Origin: CAYNJG01 sp965216885
GTDB lineage: Bacteria > Planctomycetota > Planctomycetia > Pirellulales > Pirellulaceae
NCBI GenBank assembly: GCA_965216885.1
Contig: OZ244208.1
Location: 744,001-808,000 of the forward strand
DNA length: 64,000 bases
Reading direction: 5' to 3'
Position numbers and translations under genes: made by a program. Under the pieces are notes generated by a model. It was given only the letters and a program-made list of their open reading frames with translations. It had not been told where the DNA came from and ran no database searches. Positions within the stretch are counted from its first letter, which is position 1. Each line of letters opens with the position of its first letter. Positions 42,096 to 51,909 of this stretch are shown piece after piece.

Positions 42096-44060
42096 CTATC
42101 GAATAATGGCCATCAGCGTCTGTAGCGATTCGTCGATGGCCGAGATGTACTGTGCGGCTGCCTGGAAGGAACGTTGATACTGCAGCATCTTTGCGACCTC
42201 CTCATTGATATCGACGCCGGACAAGGCTTCCATATCGGCCCGAATCGTCTGCTCGAGGTCGGCGTTGTTGGAGGCGATCTGTTCCAGGTCGCGAACTTCC
42301 AGTCCCACTTCCGCGATCATGTTGGCGACGAACTGTTCGATCGTCTGCGTTCCGTTGCCCAGCAGCTTTTCGTCGCGGACGTTCACCATCCGTACGAGGT
42401 TCGTCGTGTCATTGGCATGGCCAAGCACCGTGGTCGCCAGACGTGACGGGTCTTCGGAAATGAGCGGATTGACGTGTAGCGTGGTGGGACTGTCGCCGGC
42501 GAATAGGGTGTTCAGACCAAGCGCCGAAAGCAGGCCGGACGTATCCGGAACACCAACGGTCGAAAGCTCAAAGGAATCGCCCGCGTTGGCAGTCCCGGCC
42601 GACAACGTCAGTTCGACTCCCGGAACAACCTGAAGTGGCGTCCCCGGTTCGTAGCCGGCGCCCACGCTGAGGATTGCGACCAGGTCGTTGTCGGAGTCAT
42701 AAACTTCCAGCGACAGTCCGTCGGTGGCGCCGATCGTGCCGGAGTTGGCAAACTGAAAGGTCAGCTCGTCATTCTCCTGCAATGCAAATCGTCCATCGAA
42801 TCTGGCGGTGGTCGTTCCGGTGATCGCCACGTTGACAGGTTCTTGCTGTAGGTTACCCGTGAAGCTGAACGAGTAACCCTCGTCGGCAACAATGCCAAAA
42901 ATGCCACCGTCGGTGGGCGTGGTTGCCGAGAGCCGGTCGATGCCGGAGATCAGCGCGCCAATGTCGGTGAGGCTCTGGGTTTGCGGATCGATATCCAGAC
43001 GATGTAGCTGTCGATTCCCGGTGGCGGCTTCGGTCACGGTGATGAAGAGCTCGCCGTTGGTAACGGGAAATGGTAGCTCCTGCAGGCCCAGTGGCGTCGT
43101 GACATCATCGAACGAACGCGAGCCGCTGAGACTGGTGAAATCACCACGAATGCCCACACCAAACGCATGCGCTGAATCGACCGCAGATACCAGGGCTGCG
43201 GTCAGTTCCTGAAGGCTCTGCTGGTAGGTGGAAGCTCCGTCATTGCTCGCCGCCAGAAGCGCACCGAGGCGACCGCCTTCGATTGCGAGCGGTTCGTCGC
43301 AGAGTGGATGCCACAATTCCATGATGCCGTCGGAATTCCGTTCGGCAGTGATGTTGGGCGGAGTCGAACCGATCGTGATTTGACCGCCAATCAGGACGTC
43401 GAAGTTTCCGTCGCTGCGATTCACGGTAACGTCCGTGAGTTGGGAAAGTTCGCGAACAAGGTTGTCGCGACGGTCACGAAGGTCAGACGCTTCCCCTCCG
43501 GTTGCTTCAGAGTTGATGATGCGGTTGTTGAGGTCGGCGATCTCGGTGGAGATTTCCTGAATGGAAACGATCGCCGAATCGATCTCGGAATCGAATCCCT
43601 GCGAGAACTCGGTAAGCTGGCCGGACAGTCGACTGATTTCGTCCGCCAGTCCCTCGGCCGAACGAACGACGGTGGTTCGCAGCGCCGCATCGTCCGGAAA
43701 TCTCGAAAGCCCTTCCAGTTCGTTGAAGAAGGTTTCCAGTCGATCCAGGAGCGAACCGTTTCCGGGCGTCAGCATGGATTCAAGCTGGTTCAGGCTGGTG
43801 AGACGCAATTCGGCAAAGGCGCTGTCGGCCAGGACCGTGTTGAGTGCATCCTGAGTGGCACCATTGGTCAGGCGGCGCACGGCATCGACGGAAACACCCT
43901 GCCCGATCAGGTGACCGCCCAGGTTGACCGTCGGGTTTTCGGAAAAGAGCACGTCACGACGGACGAAGCCATCGGTATTGGCATTGGCGATGTTGTGGCC
44001 AACCACGGCAAGTGCCGTCTGGTTGGCTCGAATCGCGGAAAGACCGGTTGAGAAATTCAT
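42096..44060 (-). CDS. flgK: Hook-filament junction protein FlgK
   Basis: A 654-residue protein with the FlgK N terminus FSTGLSAIRANQTALAVVGHNIANANTDGFVRRDV and C-terminal VDINEEVAKMLQYQRSFQAAAQYISAIDESLQTLMAII. Adds the first hook-associated layer. Confidence 0.95.
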   Translation of the reverse strand: MNFSTGLSAIRANQTALAVVGHNIANANTDGFVRRDVLFSENPTVNLGGHLIGQGVSVDAVRRLTNGATQDALNTVLADSAFAELRLTSLNQLESMLTPGNGSLLDRLETFFNELEGLSRFPDDAALRTTVVRSAEGLADEISRLSGQLTEFSQGFDSEIDSAIVSIQEISTEIADLNNRIINSEATGGEASDLRDRRDNLVRELSQLTDVTVNRSDGNFDVLIGGQITIGSTPPNITAERNSDGIMELWHPLCDEPLAIEGGRLGALLAASNDGASTYQQSLQELTAALVSAVDSAHAFGVGIRGDFTSLSGSRSFDDVTTPLGLQELPFPVTNGELFITVTEAATGNRQLHRLDIDPQTQSLTDIGALISGIDRLSATTPTDGGIFGIVADEGYSFSFTGNLQQEPVNVAITGTTTARFDGRFALQENDELTFQFANSGTIGATDGLSLEVYDSDNDLVAILSVGAGYEPGTPLQVVPGVELTLSAGTANAGDSFELSTVGVPDTSGLLSALGLNTLFAGDSPTTLHVNPLISEDPSRLATTVLGHANDTTNLVRMVNVRDEKLLGNGTQTIEQFVANMIAEVGLEVRDLEQIASNNADLEQTIRADMEALSGVDINEEVAKMLQYQRSFQAAAQYISAIDESLQTLMAIIR

Positions 44061-44084
44061 AAGTTCATGGCTCTGCGGAAGGAA

Positions 44085-44603
44085 TCAGAGATCCGTGTCG
44101 AGGATGGAACTGTGGTCCGTGGTTTCCATCAGCCCCGTTCGCGCGTAGTTGCGAGGCTGTGGCTTGACGCCGACCAAATGGTGAATCATGTCGGTGACGA
44201 TATGATTCGTCTGCATTGCCAGAACGGTGTTCGCACGGTTCAACACGTTGATGCGAGAGGTGGACTTTGTAAGCCTTCCGCGGGCGAGCAGCAGTTGTTC
44301 CCGCAGCGAATCCGTCGTGTGTGCTGCCAACGCGCCGATCGTCGCGTCCTCGCTGCTCAGCTCCAGTTCGGCTGCGATCTGAGCGCGAAGCTGATCACGT
44401 TGCTTTGAAAGTTCGGCCGATGCAGCGATCGTGTGCTGCTGCTTGTCCAGCGCCTCACGCAGGATGGTCCAATCTCGCTTCAAGAGACCAGCTCGCGTTT
44501 CTTCGACCAGCGAGAGTGTCGCCTGCAGCATGGCTTCTTCCTGCTGCAGATGGGCGAGGCAGCGAAGTGCCAGCGTCTCGTGGGCCATGGTTGTGGTAGT
44601 CAA
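44085..44603 (-). CDS. FlgN-like export chaperone
   Basis: A 172-residue helical protein with heptad-rich segments throughout. Its position directly before flgK, together with size and coiled-coil character, matches FlgN, the chaperone of FlgK and FlgL. Sequence motifs are weak in this family, so the call is mainly contextual. Confidence 0.7.
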   Translation of the reverse strand: MTTTTMAHETLALRCLAHLQQEEAMLQATLSLVEETRAGLLKRDWTILREALDKQQHTIAASAELSKQRDQLRAQIAAELELSSEDATIGALAAHTTDSLREQLLLARGRLTKSTSRINVLNRANTVLAMQTNHIVTDMIHHLVGVKPQPRNYARTGLMETTDHSSILDTDL

Positions 44604-44607
44604 TGCT

Positions 44608-45000
44608 TCACTCCTTGGCAGTTTGACTGGCAGGATCAGGCGCGCCCTGATTTGCCGTAGAGGTGGGATGGGCGGAAGGCAATGCTTCAGCGAGGATCAT
44701 TTCGCGAATGCCCAGTGAACCACTCTGTGCGAGATGCTGACCCATGTATTGGTCAAACATGCCGCCCAGAACGTCCGACGATTCCTCGCCGAATAGTCCG
44801 TTCGGGAGCGTGCTCCTCATTTCTTTCAACAGCAGCGAGACGAACATGCTCTCGAAGGCAGTCGCGGTGGATTCGTGGGCCTGGATTGATTTCGATACAG
44901 CGGCCGCCTCGGAGCCGGAACGCCCCGGATCGCGCATGCGCGTGAGGGCCTCCAGCTGAGCGGCGTCGATGGGTCCTGCGCCGAGTTGTGGGATGTCCAT
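44608..45000 (-). CDS. FlgJ-like rod-binding protein without muramidase domain
   Basis: A 130-residue protein with the rod-binding pattern MFVSLLLKEMRSTLPNGLFGEESSDVLGGMFDQYMGQHLAQSGSLGIREMI. It matches the N-terminal half of FlgJ only. The peptidoglycan hydrolase half is absent, as in many phyla where a separate enzyme cuts the wall. Confidence 0.88.
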   Translation of the reverse strand: MDIPQLGAGPIDAAQLEALTRMRDPGRSGSEAAAVSKSIQAHESTATAFESMFVSLLLKEMRSTLPNGLFGEESSDVLGGMFDQYMGQHLAQSGSLGIREMILAEALPSAHPTSTANQGAPDPASQTAKE

Positions 45001-45009
45001 GAGTGGTTC

Positions 45010-46209
45010 CTATTTGATGATCAGCTCCGCGTGCAAAGCCCCTTGAGCACGCAGCTGAAGGAAGATGGATCCAAGGTCTCGTGGCGACACGCCCAAGGCG
45101 TTCAGAGCCTGAGCGAGGTCTCCCACGGTGACGTTCGGTTCGAAGACTGAAAGTCGGTTGGTCTCCTCGACGACTTCCAGGTCCGTTCGCGGAACGACGA
45201 CCGTTTCGCCGTCGGACAGCGGAGCCGGTTGCGAGACTTCGGGTGTTTCGCCCGTGATGATCGAAAGGTTCGCATGTGCCAGTGCGACGCGCGAGAGTTT
45301 CACATCGGCGCCAATGATAATCGTGCCCGTCGCCTCGTTAATGACGACACGCGCCCTGGAGGACGGCGACACTGGCAGCAATTGGGTCATGCCGATGAAA
45401 CGTTGTCGGTCATGTTGATATTTAATCGGAATGTGCACTTCAACGGTGCCCGCATCGAGTGTCCTCGCAGCGTAGGGCGCCAGTTCGTTGATGGCGTCCA
45501 CAATGCGAGTGGCCGTGGTTGGGTCGGCATCCCGCAGCATCAGACGGAATCGAGCATCGTCTTTCACGCAGTACGGAATCTGCTTTTCAACGCGGGCCTG
45601 ACCGGTACCTTTGGTCGGATGATTCTTGACGACACTTGCTGCATCGCCGGAAAAACTGAAGCCACCGATCGACACCGTGCCGGATGCGACAGCATAAACT
45701 TCCTCGTCGGCTCCGTAGAGCGGTGTCATGATCAGCGTTCCGCCCTGTAGGCTGGAGGCGTCATCGAGTGCCGCAACCGTCACGTCCAGGGTTCGGCCCG
45801 GGCGATCCGACGTACGCAGGTCGGCCGTTACCAGGACGGCCGAGATGTTGTCGGTCTTCAACTGCGTATCGGTTCGCGTCAGCATCCGAAGAATCGGGTC
45901 CGACCGAATGCCGAATCGCTGCATCAGGTTGACGGCGGCCTCACGAGTTAGCGGTGTCTTGCCGCCGGTTCCGTTGAGTCCCGCAACAAGTCCAAAGCCT
46001 GTCAGAGGGCTGGTGCGATCCCCTTCAACATCGGTGATGTTCTTGATCAGGACCTCGTTGCACAACGCAGCCTCACCGCCGGAAAGAAGGACGACGACGA
46101 CAATGCAGAGCAAAACCAACGGCTTTGTCAGCCACTTCGCAAACGGGCGCGTTTCAAACGCACGCGATTCCGGATGGCGAAGCTCGATCTGATTTTGTAG
46201 CGAAGTCAT
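45010..46209 (-). CDS. flgI: P-ring protein FlgI
   Basis: A 399-residue exported protein with a hydrophobic signal around residues 30-50 and the FlgI motifs ITDVEGDRTSPLTGFGLVAGLNGTGGK and LAQALNALGVSPRDLGSIFLQLRAQGALHAELIIK at the end. I chose the ATG at 46209 because AAGGA lies seven bases upstream; another ATG is at 46215. Confidence 0.94.
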   Translation of the reverse strand: MTSLQNQIELRHPESRAFETRPFAKWLTKPLVLLCIVVVVLLSGGEAALCNEVLIKNITDVEGDRTSPLTGFGLVAGLNGTGGKTPLTREAAVNLMQRFGIRSDPILRMLTRTDTQLKTDNISAVLVTADLRTSDRPGRTLDVTVAALDDASSLQGGTLIMTPLYGADEEVYAVASGTVSIGGFSFSGDAASVVKNHPTKGTGQARVEKQIPYCVKDDARFRLMLRDADPTTATRIVDAINELAPYAARTLDAGTVEVHIPIKYQHDRQRFIGMTQLLPVSPSSRARVVINEATGTIIIGADVKLSRVALAHANLSIITGETPEVSQPAPLSDGETVVVPRTDLEVVEETNRLSVFEPNVTVGDLAQALNALGVSPRDLGSIFLQLRAQGALHAELIIK

Positions 46210-46248
46210 GTGCATGTCCTTATGCAAACCGGCGATCCGTCAGCAGAT

Positions 46249-46863
46249 TCAGAAGGGCCAGATTCGGTTTGTGATTCTTCCCACCCACCCCTGGTTGGTG
46301 AAATGCGTTTCGGGGCCGCAACCCTGGTATTCAACCCGGAAATCAGCGACGTACTGCGATGTTACCGTGTTGTTCGCGCTGACGTCCTGAGGTCGCACGA
46401 CCCCGGAGATCATCAGTTGACGTTGTTCCTCGCCGACCACTTGCGTTCGTGAACCGGCGATGACCAGGTCGCCGTTGGGGCGAACCTCAATCACCTGAAC
46501 CGTGATCCGGTCGGTAAACTGCCGAGCGATCTGGTACTGCGAATCCCCGTCGAATTCCCGATTGGAATTCTTTGCGATCGTGGCATTGGCGGAGCTGGCT
46601 GCGCCCGTGGAGGCACCGGCGAAGTCGAAGTCAAATCCAGCCGACGTCGTTTTGCCCAGCGAACGTTGATCTCGATTGGTGACGTCCGTGTTCTCGCGAA
46701 CGAGTACCGTTAGCAGGTCGCCAGCGCGTCGAGCGCCTGTATCAAAGAAGAAGTGGGAAAACCTTGGATTACGTTTTGCCCAGATGGATTGAGCGCAACA
46801 GGTGGGAGCGCAGTGCAATACGGCGAGGAAGACAATGATGAATCCGATTTGACGGTTGGACAT
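46249..46863 (-). CDS. flgH: L-ring protein FlgH
   Basis: A 204-residue protein with a signal peptide (1-25) and FlgH motifs DLLTVLVRENTDVTNRDQRS and LVIAGSRTQVVGEEQRQLMISGVVRPQDVSANNTV. The presence of L and P rings implies a Gram-negative-type envelope. ATG at 46863 gives the signal peptide; a GTG at 46902 overlapping the flgA stop is an alternative. Confidence 0.93.
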   Translation of the reverse strand: MSNRQIGFIIVFLAVLHCAPTCCAQSIWAKRNPRFSHFFFDTGARRAGDLLTVLVRENTDVTNRDQRSLGKTTSAGFDFDFAGASTGAASSANATIAKNSNREFDGDSQYQIARQFTDRITVQVIEVRPNGDLVIAGSRTQVVGEEQRQLMISGVVRPQDVSANNTVTSQYVADFRVEYQGCGPETHFTNQGWVGRITNRIWPF

Positions 46864-46898
46864 GAGGCTACCGTGCGGGAAGGGGAATTGGAGGTGGG

Positions 46899-47888
46899 TC
46901 ACAGCCGAATCTCAGCTGTGTTGGCGTCAATGATTTTGGCGAAAATGATCTTTCGTGTTGATGGATTCTGAAATCGAATGGTCTCACCTATCTTTCCACG
47001 CTGCATGGAAACGGCTCCGCCCATGACGACACGCAGTTCGCCCTTGCGAGCGATCAGCCGTACCGGGGAGCGTGATTGAATGACGTAGGAATTGGCGGCG
47101 TTGGATCGAGTCGAAACGTCGGCAGGACGAAGGACCTGGCCGGGCGTAATGCGGCGGCGCAGGACGCGTCCGGTCAGCTCCGCATCCTGTTCAAACAGAT
47201 CTCGGGTTGCTACCGGCAAGCGAGTCCATTCGATGTCGTCGGCACTGAGCACATCACGGGGCGACAGTGTGCTGCGAGCGACAGGCACGCTACGCAACAG
47301 GCGAACCTGCAGATTCACGGGGATCGTGGTCACGAGGTTGTTCTCGCTATAGATGCCAACGTGCATGCTGACCGCACCCAGGCGTGGCTTCTCTGGCGGA
47401 AACGGCTTCAAGACACTGCCGGAATCCAGTGATTCGGTGAGCTTGTTGATGGGACGGGTGAAGCGAAGGTCCAGGTCGTTGGGTGCGACGTGGAATGCGT
47501 CGGCAAGCGCTGGTCGAATCGACTTCATCACCAGTTCGTCGGAACTGTAGTCGCCGCGTCGTTGCACTGCGACCGAACGTCCGACGACTTTGACTTCGTT
47601 CTTGCCGTAGCCATTCAGGAGCAGGCGGTATGAGATGCGTTCGCCCGAGATCACGTCTTGATCGCCGACGTGTTCCAGTTCGCTGATGTCGAGGTCCGCT
47701 ATTTCGCTGCGAGTGCGTTCGGGGCCGCCGGAAATGACAGCCAGGTCCCGCATGGCGACCAGTTCGTGTGGGGTTTCCACTCGGGAACGCAACGTGATGG
47801 TAACCGTATCGCCGACGCGCTGCGCGCAGGCTACACCGCTGCCAAGCGCCAGAAACATCAGGCAGGCTATTTGTCGGACATCGATCAC
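46899..47888 (-). CDS. flgA: P-ring assembly protein FlgA (SAF domain)
   Basis: A 329-residue exported protein with a signal peptide (1-22) and a C-terminal SAF domain: RSTLSPRDVLSADDIEWTRL and TGRVLRRRITPGQVLRPADVS (~210-260). It chaperones FlgI polymerisation. Start is GTG at 47888 behind GAGG. Confidence 0.9.
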   Translation of the reverse strand: MIDVRQIACLMFLALGSGVACAQRVGDTVTITLRSRVETPHELVAMRDLAVISGGPERTRSEIADLDISELEHVGDQDVISGERISYRLLLNGYGKNEVKVVGRSVAVQRRGDYSSDELVMKSIRPALADAFHVAPNDLDLRFTRPINKLTESLDSGSVLKPFPPEKPRLGAVSMHVGIYSENNLVTTIPVNLQVRLLRSVPVARSTLSPRDVLSADDIEWTRLPVATRDLFEQDAELTGRVLRRRITPGQVLRPADVSTRSNAANSYVIQSRSPVRLIARKGELRVVMGGAVSMQRGKIGETIRFQNPSTRKIIFAKIIDANTAEIRL

Positions 47889-47893
47889 GGCGT

Positions 47894-48676
47894 TTACCTC
47901 ACAATGTCGGTCGTTGTCGAGAGCATTTCGTCACCGGCACGAATGGCTCGCGAATTGATTTCGTAGGCTCGCTGTGCGGTGATCAGCGAGATCAGTTCAG
48001 TTACCACTTCGACGTTGGACCGTTCCAGGAACCCGCCCAGTAGCGTTCCGTTGCCATCGAGTCCCGGTGTGCCCGGAACGGATGGGCCCGATGCGGTGGT
48101 TTCTGCGTACAGGTTGCCGCCTTCGCTGCTGAGTCCCGCCGGGTTCTGGAATCGCACCAACGTCAGTTGCCCCAGCGGGGATTCAATTCCGTCCACGGTT
48201 GCCGATACCGTGCCGTCCGATCCAACAGCGACACTCGTTGCGTTGGCGGGAATCGATATCTGGGTGCCCATCGCATAGCCGGATGACGTGACGAGATTTC
48301 CGTTGGCATCCGTTCGGAACGAACCGTCTCGCGTGTACCGCAAGTCGCCGTTGGGAAGGCTGACTTCGAAGAAGCCGTCACCTTCGATTGCAACGTCCGT
48401 TGGGTTGCCGGTCTGTTCCACACTGCCCGGTGTAAAGAGCTTCGTCGTTCCCACCGGTCGCACACCGCTACCAATCTCCAGCCCGATGGGCGTCGGAAGT
48501 CCACTGGCAACTTCGTTTCCCGCTTGCCGAATCGTGGAGTACAACAGATCGGCGAAGTCCACCTGACTGCGTTTGAAGCCGTTGGTGTTAACGTTCGCCA
48601 GGTTGTTGGCGGTCACGTCGATCATTGTTTCCTGGGCCTTCATGCCCGTCGCGCTGCTATAGAGTGCTCGGATCAT
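47894..48676 (-). CDS. flgG: Distal rod protein FlgG
   Basis: A 260-residue rod protein with MIRALYSSATGMKAQETMIDVTANNLANVNTNGFKRSQV at the start and NVEVVTELISLITAQRAYEINSRAIRAGDEML at the end, standard FlgG sequences and length. Confidence 0.97.
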   Translation of the reverse strand: MIRALYSSATGMKAQETMIDVTANNLANVNTNGFKRSQVDFADLLYSTIRQAGNEVASGLPTPIGLEIGSGVRPVGTTKLFTPGSVEQTGNPTDVAIEGDGFFEVSLPNGDLRYTRDGSFRTDANGNLVTSSGYAMGTQISIPANATSVAVGSDGTVSATVDGIESPLGQLTLVRFQNPAGLSSEGGNLYAETTASGPSVPGTPGLDGNGTLLGGFLERSNVEVVTELISLITAQRAYEINSRAIRAGDEMLSTTTDIVR

Positions 48677-48680
48677 CCGT

Positions 48681-49394
48681 TTATCCTCCCGGGCTGGTTG
48701 TTTGCTGTAGCGATTCGTCCAGTGCCTTGAGCACGCGTTCGGACGCTTCGTGCTGTCTCATGTTGGTGATCATCTGAATCAGTTCGGTCACGGCCGACAC
48801 GTTTGACATTTCACGAGCGCCCTGGCGAACGCTGATGTCGGCGTCATTTGCAGCCATGTCCGGCGGCGACTCATAGACCGTCGTTCCTGCCGGGATGAGT
48901 TTGGCGTTGTCATCGAACTGCACGACCTGCAACTTGCCGGCGGGCGTGCCTGCGATCGTGACCGAGCCGTCGTTCGCGACGACGACCTGGCTGGGGCTTG
49001 CGTTGGCGGGAAGATTGATGGAACCGCCGGAGCCCTGCACCTTCAGGCCGCCGCTGGAGACAAGGTCGCCCTCCGCGGAAACCTGAAAGACGCCATTGCG
49101 TGTATAGAGCGGACCGTCCGGGCCTTCCAGCACGAAGAAGCCATCGCCATCAATGGCGACATCCAGATTGCGACCGCTCTGCGCGATCGGGCCGGGCGTA
49201 AAGTCAGCAGTGACTTCCGCCAGCATCTCATCACTGCTCTCGGTGTCTTCCATGGCGTGCTCGAAAGTCTGCACGGCCACGACGTTCTTCCGATATCCAG
49301 GCACATTCATGTGCGCAAGATTATTGGCAATTACTTCCTGTCGCTGCTCAGCCACATTCATGGCGGCTGCAGCGCGGTAGATCCCCGCGAACAT
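48681..49394 (-). CDS. flgF: Rod protein FlgF-like
   Basis: A 237-residue rod protein starting MFAGIYRAAAAMNVAEQRQEVIANNLAHMNVPGYRK and ending with a TELIQMITNMRQHEASERVLKAL helix. Position before flgG and length fit FlgF. First gene of the operon reading down to flgL, 37 bases from the predicted sigma-54 start site. Confidence 0.9.
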   Translation of the reverse strand: MFAGIYRAAAAMNVAEQRQEVIANNLAHMNVPGYRKNVVAVQTFEHAMEDTESSDEMLAEVTADFTPGPIAQSGRNLDVAIDGDGFFVLEGPDGPLYTRNGVFQVSAEGDLVSSGGLKVQGSGGSINLPANASPSQVVVANDGSVTIAGTPAGKLQVVQFDDNAKLIPAGTTVYESPPDMAANDADISVRQGAREMSNVSAVTELIQMITNMRQHEASERVLKALDESLQQTTSPGG

Positions 49395-49442
49395 CCGTGT
49401 CGCCCCCCGACGAACTCCTTGTACCGATTCGAACCATGAGTC

Positions 49443-49457
49443 GCAAACTTCGTGCCA
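49443..49457 (-). promoter_or_regulatory. Sigma-54 promoter of the flgF-to-flgL operon
   Basis: On the minus strand TGGCACGAAGTTTGC matches the consensus TGGCACG-N4-TTGC completely, with GG and GC 12 bases apart. Predicted start near 49431, 37 bases before the flgF ATG. The activator gene at 51910-52968 is a natural regulator. Confidence 0.92.
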
Positions 49458-49609
49458 GAGTTCCGTCTCACGAATTGCCACGATAATGCGAGAAATCGTC
49501 ACGACACGATGACAGCGACAGCCTGATAGCAGACGGAACGGAACGAGAAACGATGAATTGCGTTCCGATAGCACATGCGTCGGATTGCATTTACATCCGC
49601 GCGAAGGAG

Positions 49610-51259
49610 TTAGTCCTTTTCGTGAATCGAACCCGGCGGGGCGATCGGCAGCGGAATCTTCACGACCGATTCCGGCAGTGCTTCTTCGGTCGGGGGAATC
49701 CGAGCTAAAGCTGCTTGGTCCGGCAGGGTGTCTTTGCCGGGTACGTCTTCCGGTCCGATTTGCACGACGATGGCCTGGTTGCCACCGCGTTGCTTCGCCG
49801 TATACATCTGCTGGTCGACGCGGCGTACCAGCCAGGAAAAGTCGACATCCGAGAGTCTTTCAATAGGACAGAAGATACCGCCGATACTGACCGACACCTG
49901 TCCCCTTCTGACGGAATTGAGCTCCTTCTCCAGACGCTGGCAGATACGCCCTGCGACGGCGTTGAGCGCATCAAGCGTCAGCCCCATAAAGACGGCGAGG
50001 AATTCGTCGCCTCCATAGCGAATCACCAGATCCTCGTCCCGCAGCGTGTCGATCAGGATCGCAGCAACCTGCCGAAGCACCTCGTCACCTTCTTCGTGGC
50101 CGAGTTGATCGTTGATCTCCTTGAAGTTGTCGAGATCGAAGAAAAGCAGGCCCAGCGGCATTTCGAACTGCAAGCAGGTTTCAATCTCGTTCTCCAATCC
50201 GGTCTCCAGCAGCCGACGATTGAATGCTCCGGTCAGGGCGTCGCGGAACATTTCCTTCTGGAAATAGAGGCTGCGATCGCGAACTCGTTCGAGTTGTTCG
50301 ATTGCTTCGCCGACGTCGCGTTTGGCTTCTGCCGCTTCCATTTGGCTGCGAATGGCGATGTCCTCCACCAACCCCCGGGCTGTCCCCAATATCTCCTCGA
50401 TGGGTGGTAGTTCACCGATATCGACGGAGAACGCACCCGCGGCCTGATCGACGCGACCTCGAACTTCGTCGAAGAAGTCCGGAATTTCATCGGCCGGAAT
50501 CTGGAATGTGCCTTTCATGACCGCGCGGAACTCAGGAGACACAACGCTTGTCTCCGACTCGATGTGACGCGTCGTCATGGACGCCAGCTGCAGAGCATGC
50601 TCCAGCATGGGAATCGGTGTGCTGCGCAGGGTGACGGGTGGTTCGTGGTGATTGCGGATGGCTTCGATGGTTGACGGAGCAAGTTGCAGGTTCTTGCAGT
50701 ACTGTTCGCCCACGTCGATGTGGCTGATTCCGAAGAGCTGTTTTTCCAGCTTGCACTGGGTGTACGGTGTCGCCTTGTCGAGAATCGTGCGCACGTATTC
50801 TTCGGTTTTCGTTCGCATCAACGCCAGCACGCCGACGTCCTGAATCAGCCCACAAACGAAGTACTCGTCGGGATCGGCGCTACCCGGCTGTTGGGCCAGT
50901 CGCTCGGCGGCCGCCGCCTGGATGAGCGCTCGTCGCCAGACCTTGCGGTAAGCATCCTTGAAGTCGTGCCATTCTTTCTCCGCAGTCAGCGTAAAGCCCA
51001 GGACAAGGGTTCGGATTAGCGTGAAGCCCAGAACGGGAATCGCGGATCGAACGGACGTGACTTTGTACTGTCTTCCGAAGAACGCCGAGTTGGCCGTCTT
51101 CAGGATCTTGGCCGACATGACAGGATCAACGCGAATCGCATCAGCCAGTTCTTCGACCGTTGTACGGGGGTTTTGGGCAAGGCGCAGAATCCGGTGTGCC
51201 ACCTCAGGTAGGCTGGGGAGGCCGGCCGAAAGAACGCGCTCTACATCTGATGAACCCAT
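49610..51259 (-). CDS. HDOD-GGDEF diguanylate cyclase, flagellar locus
   Basis: A 549-residue cytoplasmic protein of the same design as the gene at 19.5-21.0 kb. HDOD domain at ~10-215 (LPSLPEVAHRIL, DPVMSAKILKTANSAFF), helical linker, then GGDEF at ~325-495 with FDLDNFKEINDQLGHEEGDEVL and the intact active site RYGGDEF. A Pro-rich tail of about 40 residues follows. It lies between the flg operon promoter and the PilZ gene, so it likely supplies cyclic di-GMP for motility decisions. Confidence 0.93.
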   Translation of the reverse strand: MGSSDVERVLSAGLPSLPEVAHRILRLAQNPRTTVEELADAIRVDPVMSAKILKTANSAFFGRQYKVTSVRSAIPVLGFTLIRTLVLGFTLTAEKEWHDFKDAYRKVWRRALIQAAAAERLAQQPGSADPDEYFVCGLIQDVGVLALMRTKTEEYVRTILDKATPYTQCKLEKQLFGISHIDVGEQYCKNLQLAPSTIEAIRNHHEPPVTLRSTPIPMLEHALQLASMTTRHIESETSVVSPEFRAVMKGTFQIPADEIPDFFDEVRGRVDQAAGAFSVDIGELPPIEEILGTARGLVEDIAIRSQMEAAEAKRDVGEAIEQLERVRDRSLYFQKEMFRDALTGAFNRRLLETGLENEIETCLQFEMPLGLLFFDLDNFKEINDQLGHEEGDEVLRQVAAILIDTLRDEDLVIRYGGDEFLAVFMGLTLDALNAVAGRICQRLEKELNSVRRGQVSVSIGGIFCPIERLSDVDFSWLVRRVDQQMYTAKQRGGNQAIVVQIGPEDVPGKDTLPDQAALARIPPTEEALPESVVKIPLPIAPPGSIHEKD

Positions 51260-51528
51260 ACGTTGGAGTACCTTTGCCGTATGCAGTAGGCAAACCGAGT
51301 GATTGCGAATGGAGGTAGGCCTGGTTTCCCCGCTTTCGGAGACTGGCGATTACGTTGGTTGTGCAGTTGGCACAATTGCCATGGCTAAACTGTGTCTTTG
51401 CTTTTTCGCACCGCCAAAACGGCGCGTTGCTTCTCGGCCATGAAGAGAAAAAGCTGAACTAGACTTTTCCAGGGCGTCGGTTGATGACGCGGAAGCCAGT
51501 TGTTCCCGTAGACACAGGAGAGGCGATC

Positions 51529-51858
51529 ATGGAGAGCGGCAGAGAGTTTTATCGCGTCACGTACCCCGTTATGGAGAGCCCGACGCTGATCGTTGAAGGC
51601 GAACAGTATGTGATCCTTGACGTCTCGGAAAAGGGGCTGTGTACTTGCGAGCCCATTCCCGGTCTGCAAGTGGGCACGGAGATCGTTGCGTTGTTGCAGT
51701 TGTTCGAGGCAGATCCTGTCCCGGTTGAAGGACACGTCGTTCGCATCGCGGATGATGCCGTGGCCATCCACTTCGACAAGCGTGGAGTTGCGTACAACAA
51801 AATCATCAAGGAACAGCAACGGCTGATTCAGAAGTATCCCGCGGGCCTGCCCGAATAA
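51529..51858 (+). CDS. PilZ-domain cyclic di-GMP receptor
   Basis: A 109-residue single-domain protein. The two PilZ binding motifs are complete: RxxxR as REFYR at residues 5-9 and DxSxxG as DVSEKG around 37-42. GGAGAGG precedes the ATG at 51529. Position next to a diguanylate cyclase and a flagellar activator suggests it acts as a brake or effector on motor or export (inference). Confidence 0.88.
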   Translation: MESGREFYRVTYPVMESPTLIVEGEQYVILDVSEKGLCTCEPIPGLQVGTEIVALLQLFEADPVPVEGHVVRIADDAVAIHFDKRGVAYNKIIKEQQRLIQKYPAGLPE

Positions 51859-51909
51859 CGCCAGGCTCATTCTGAATCAGGTTCCTGGTTGCGACAGGGT
51901 TCCAGGGCG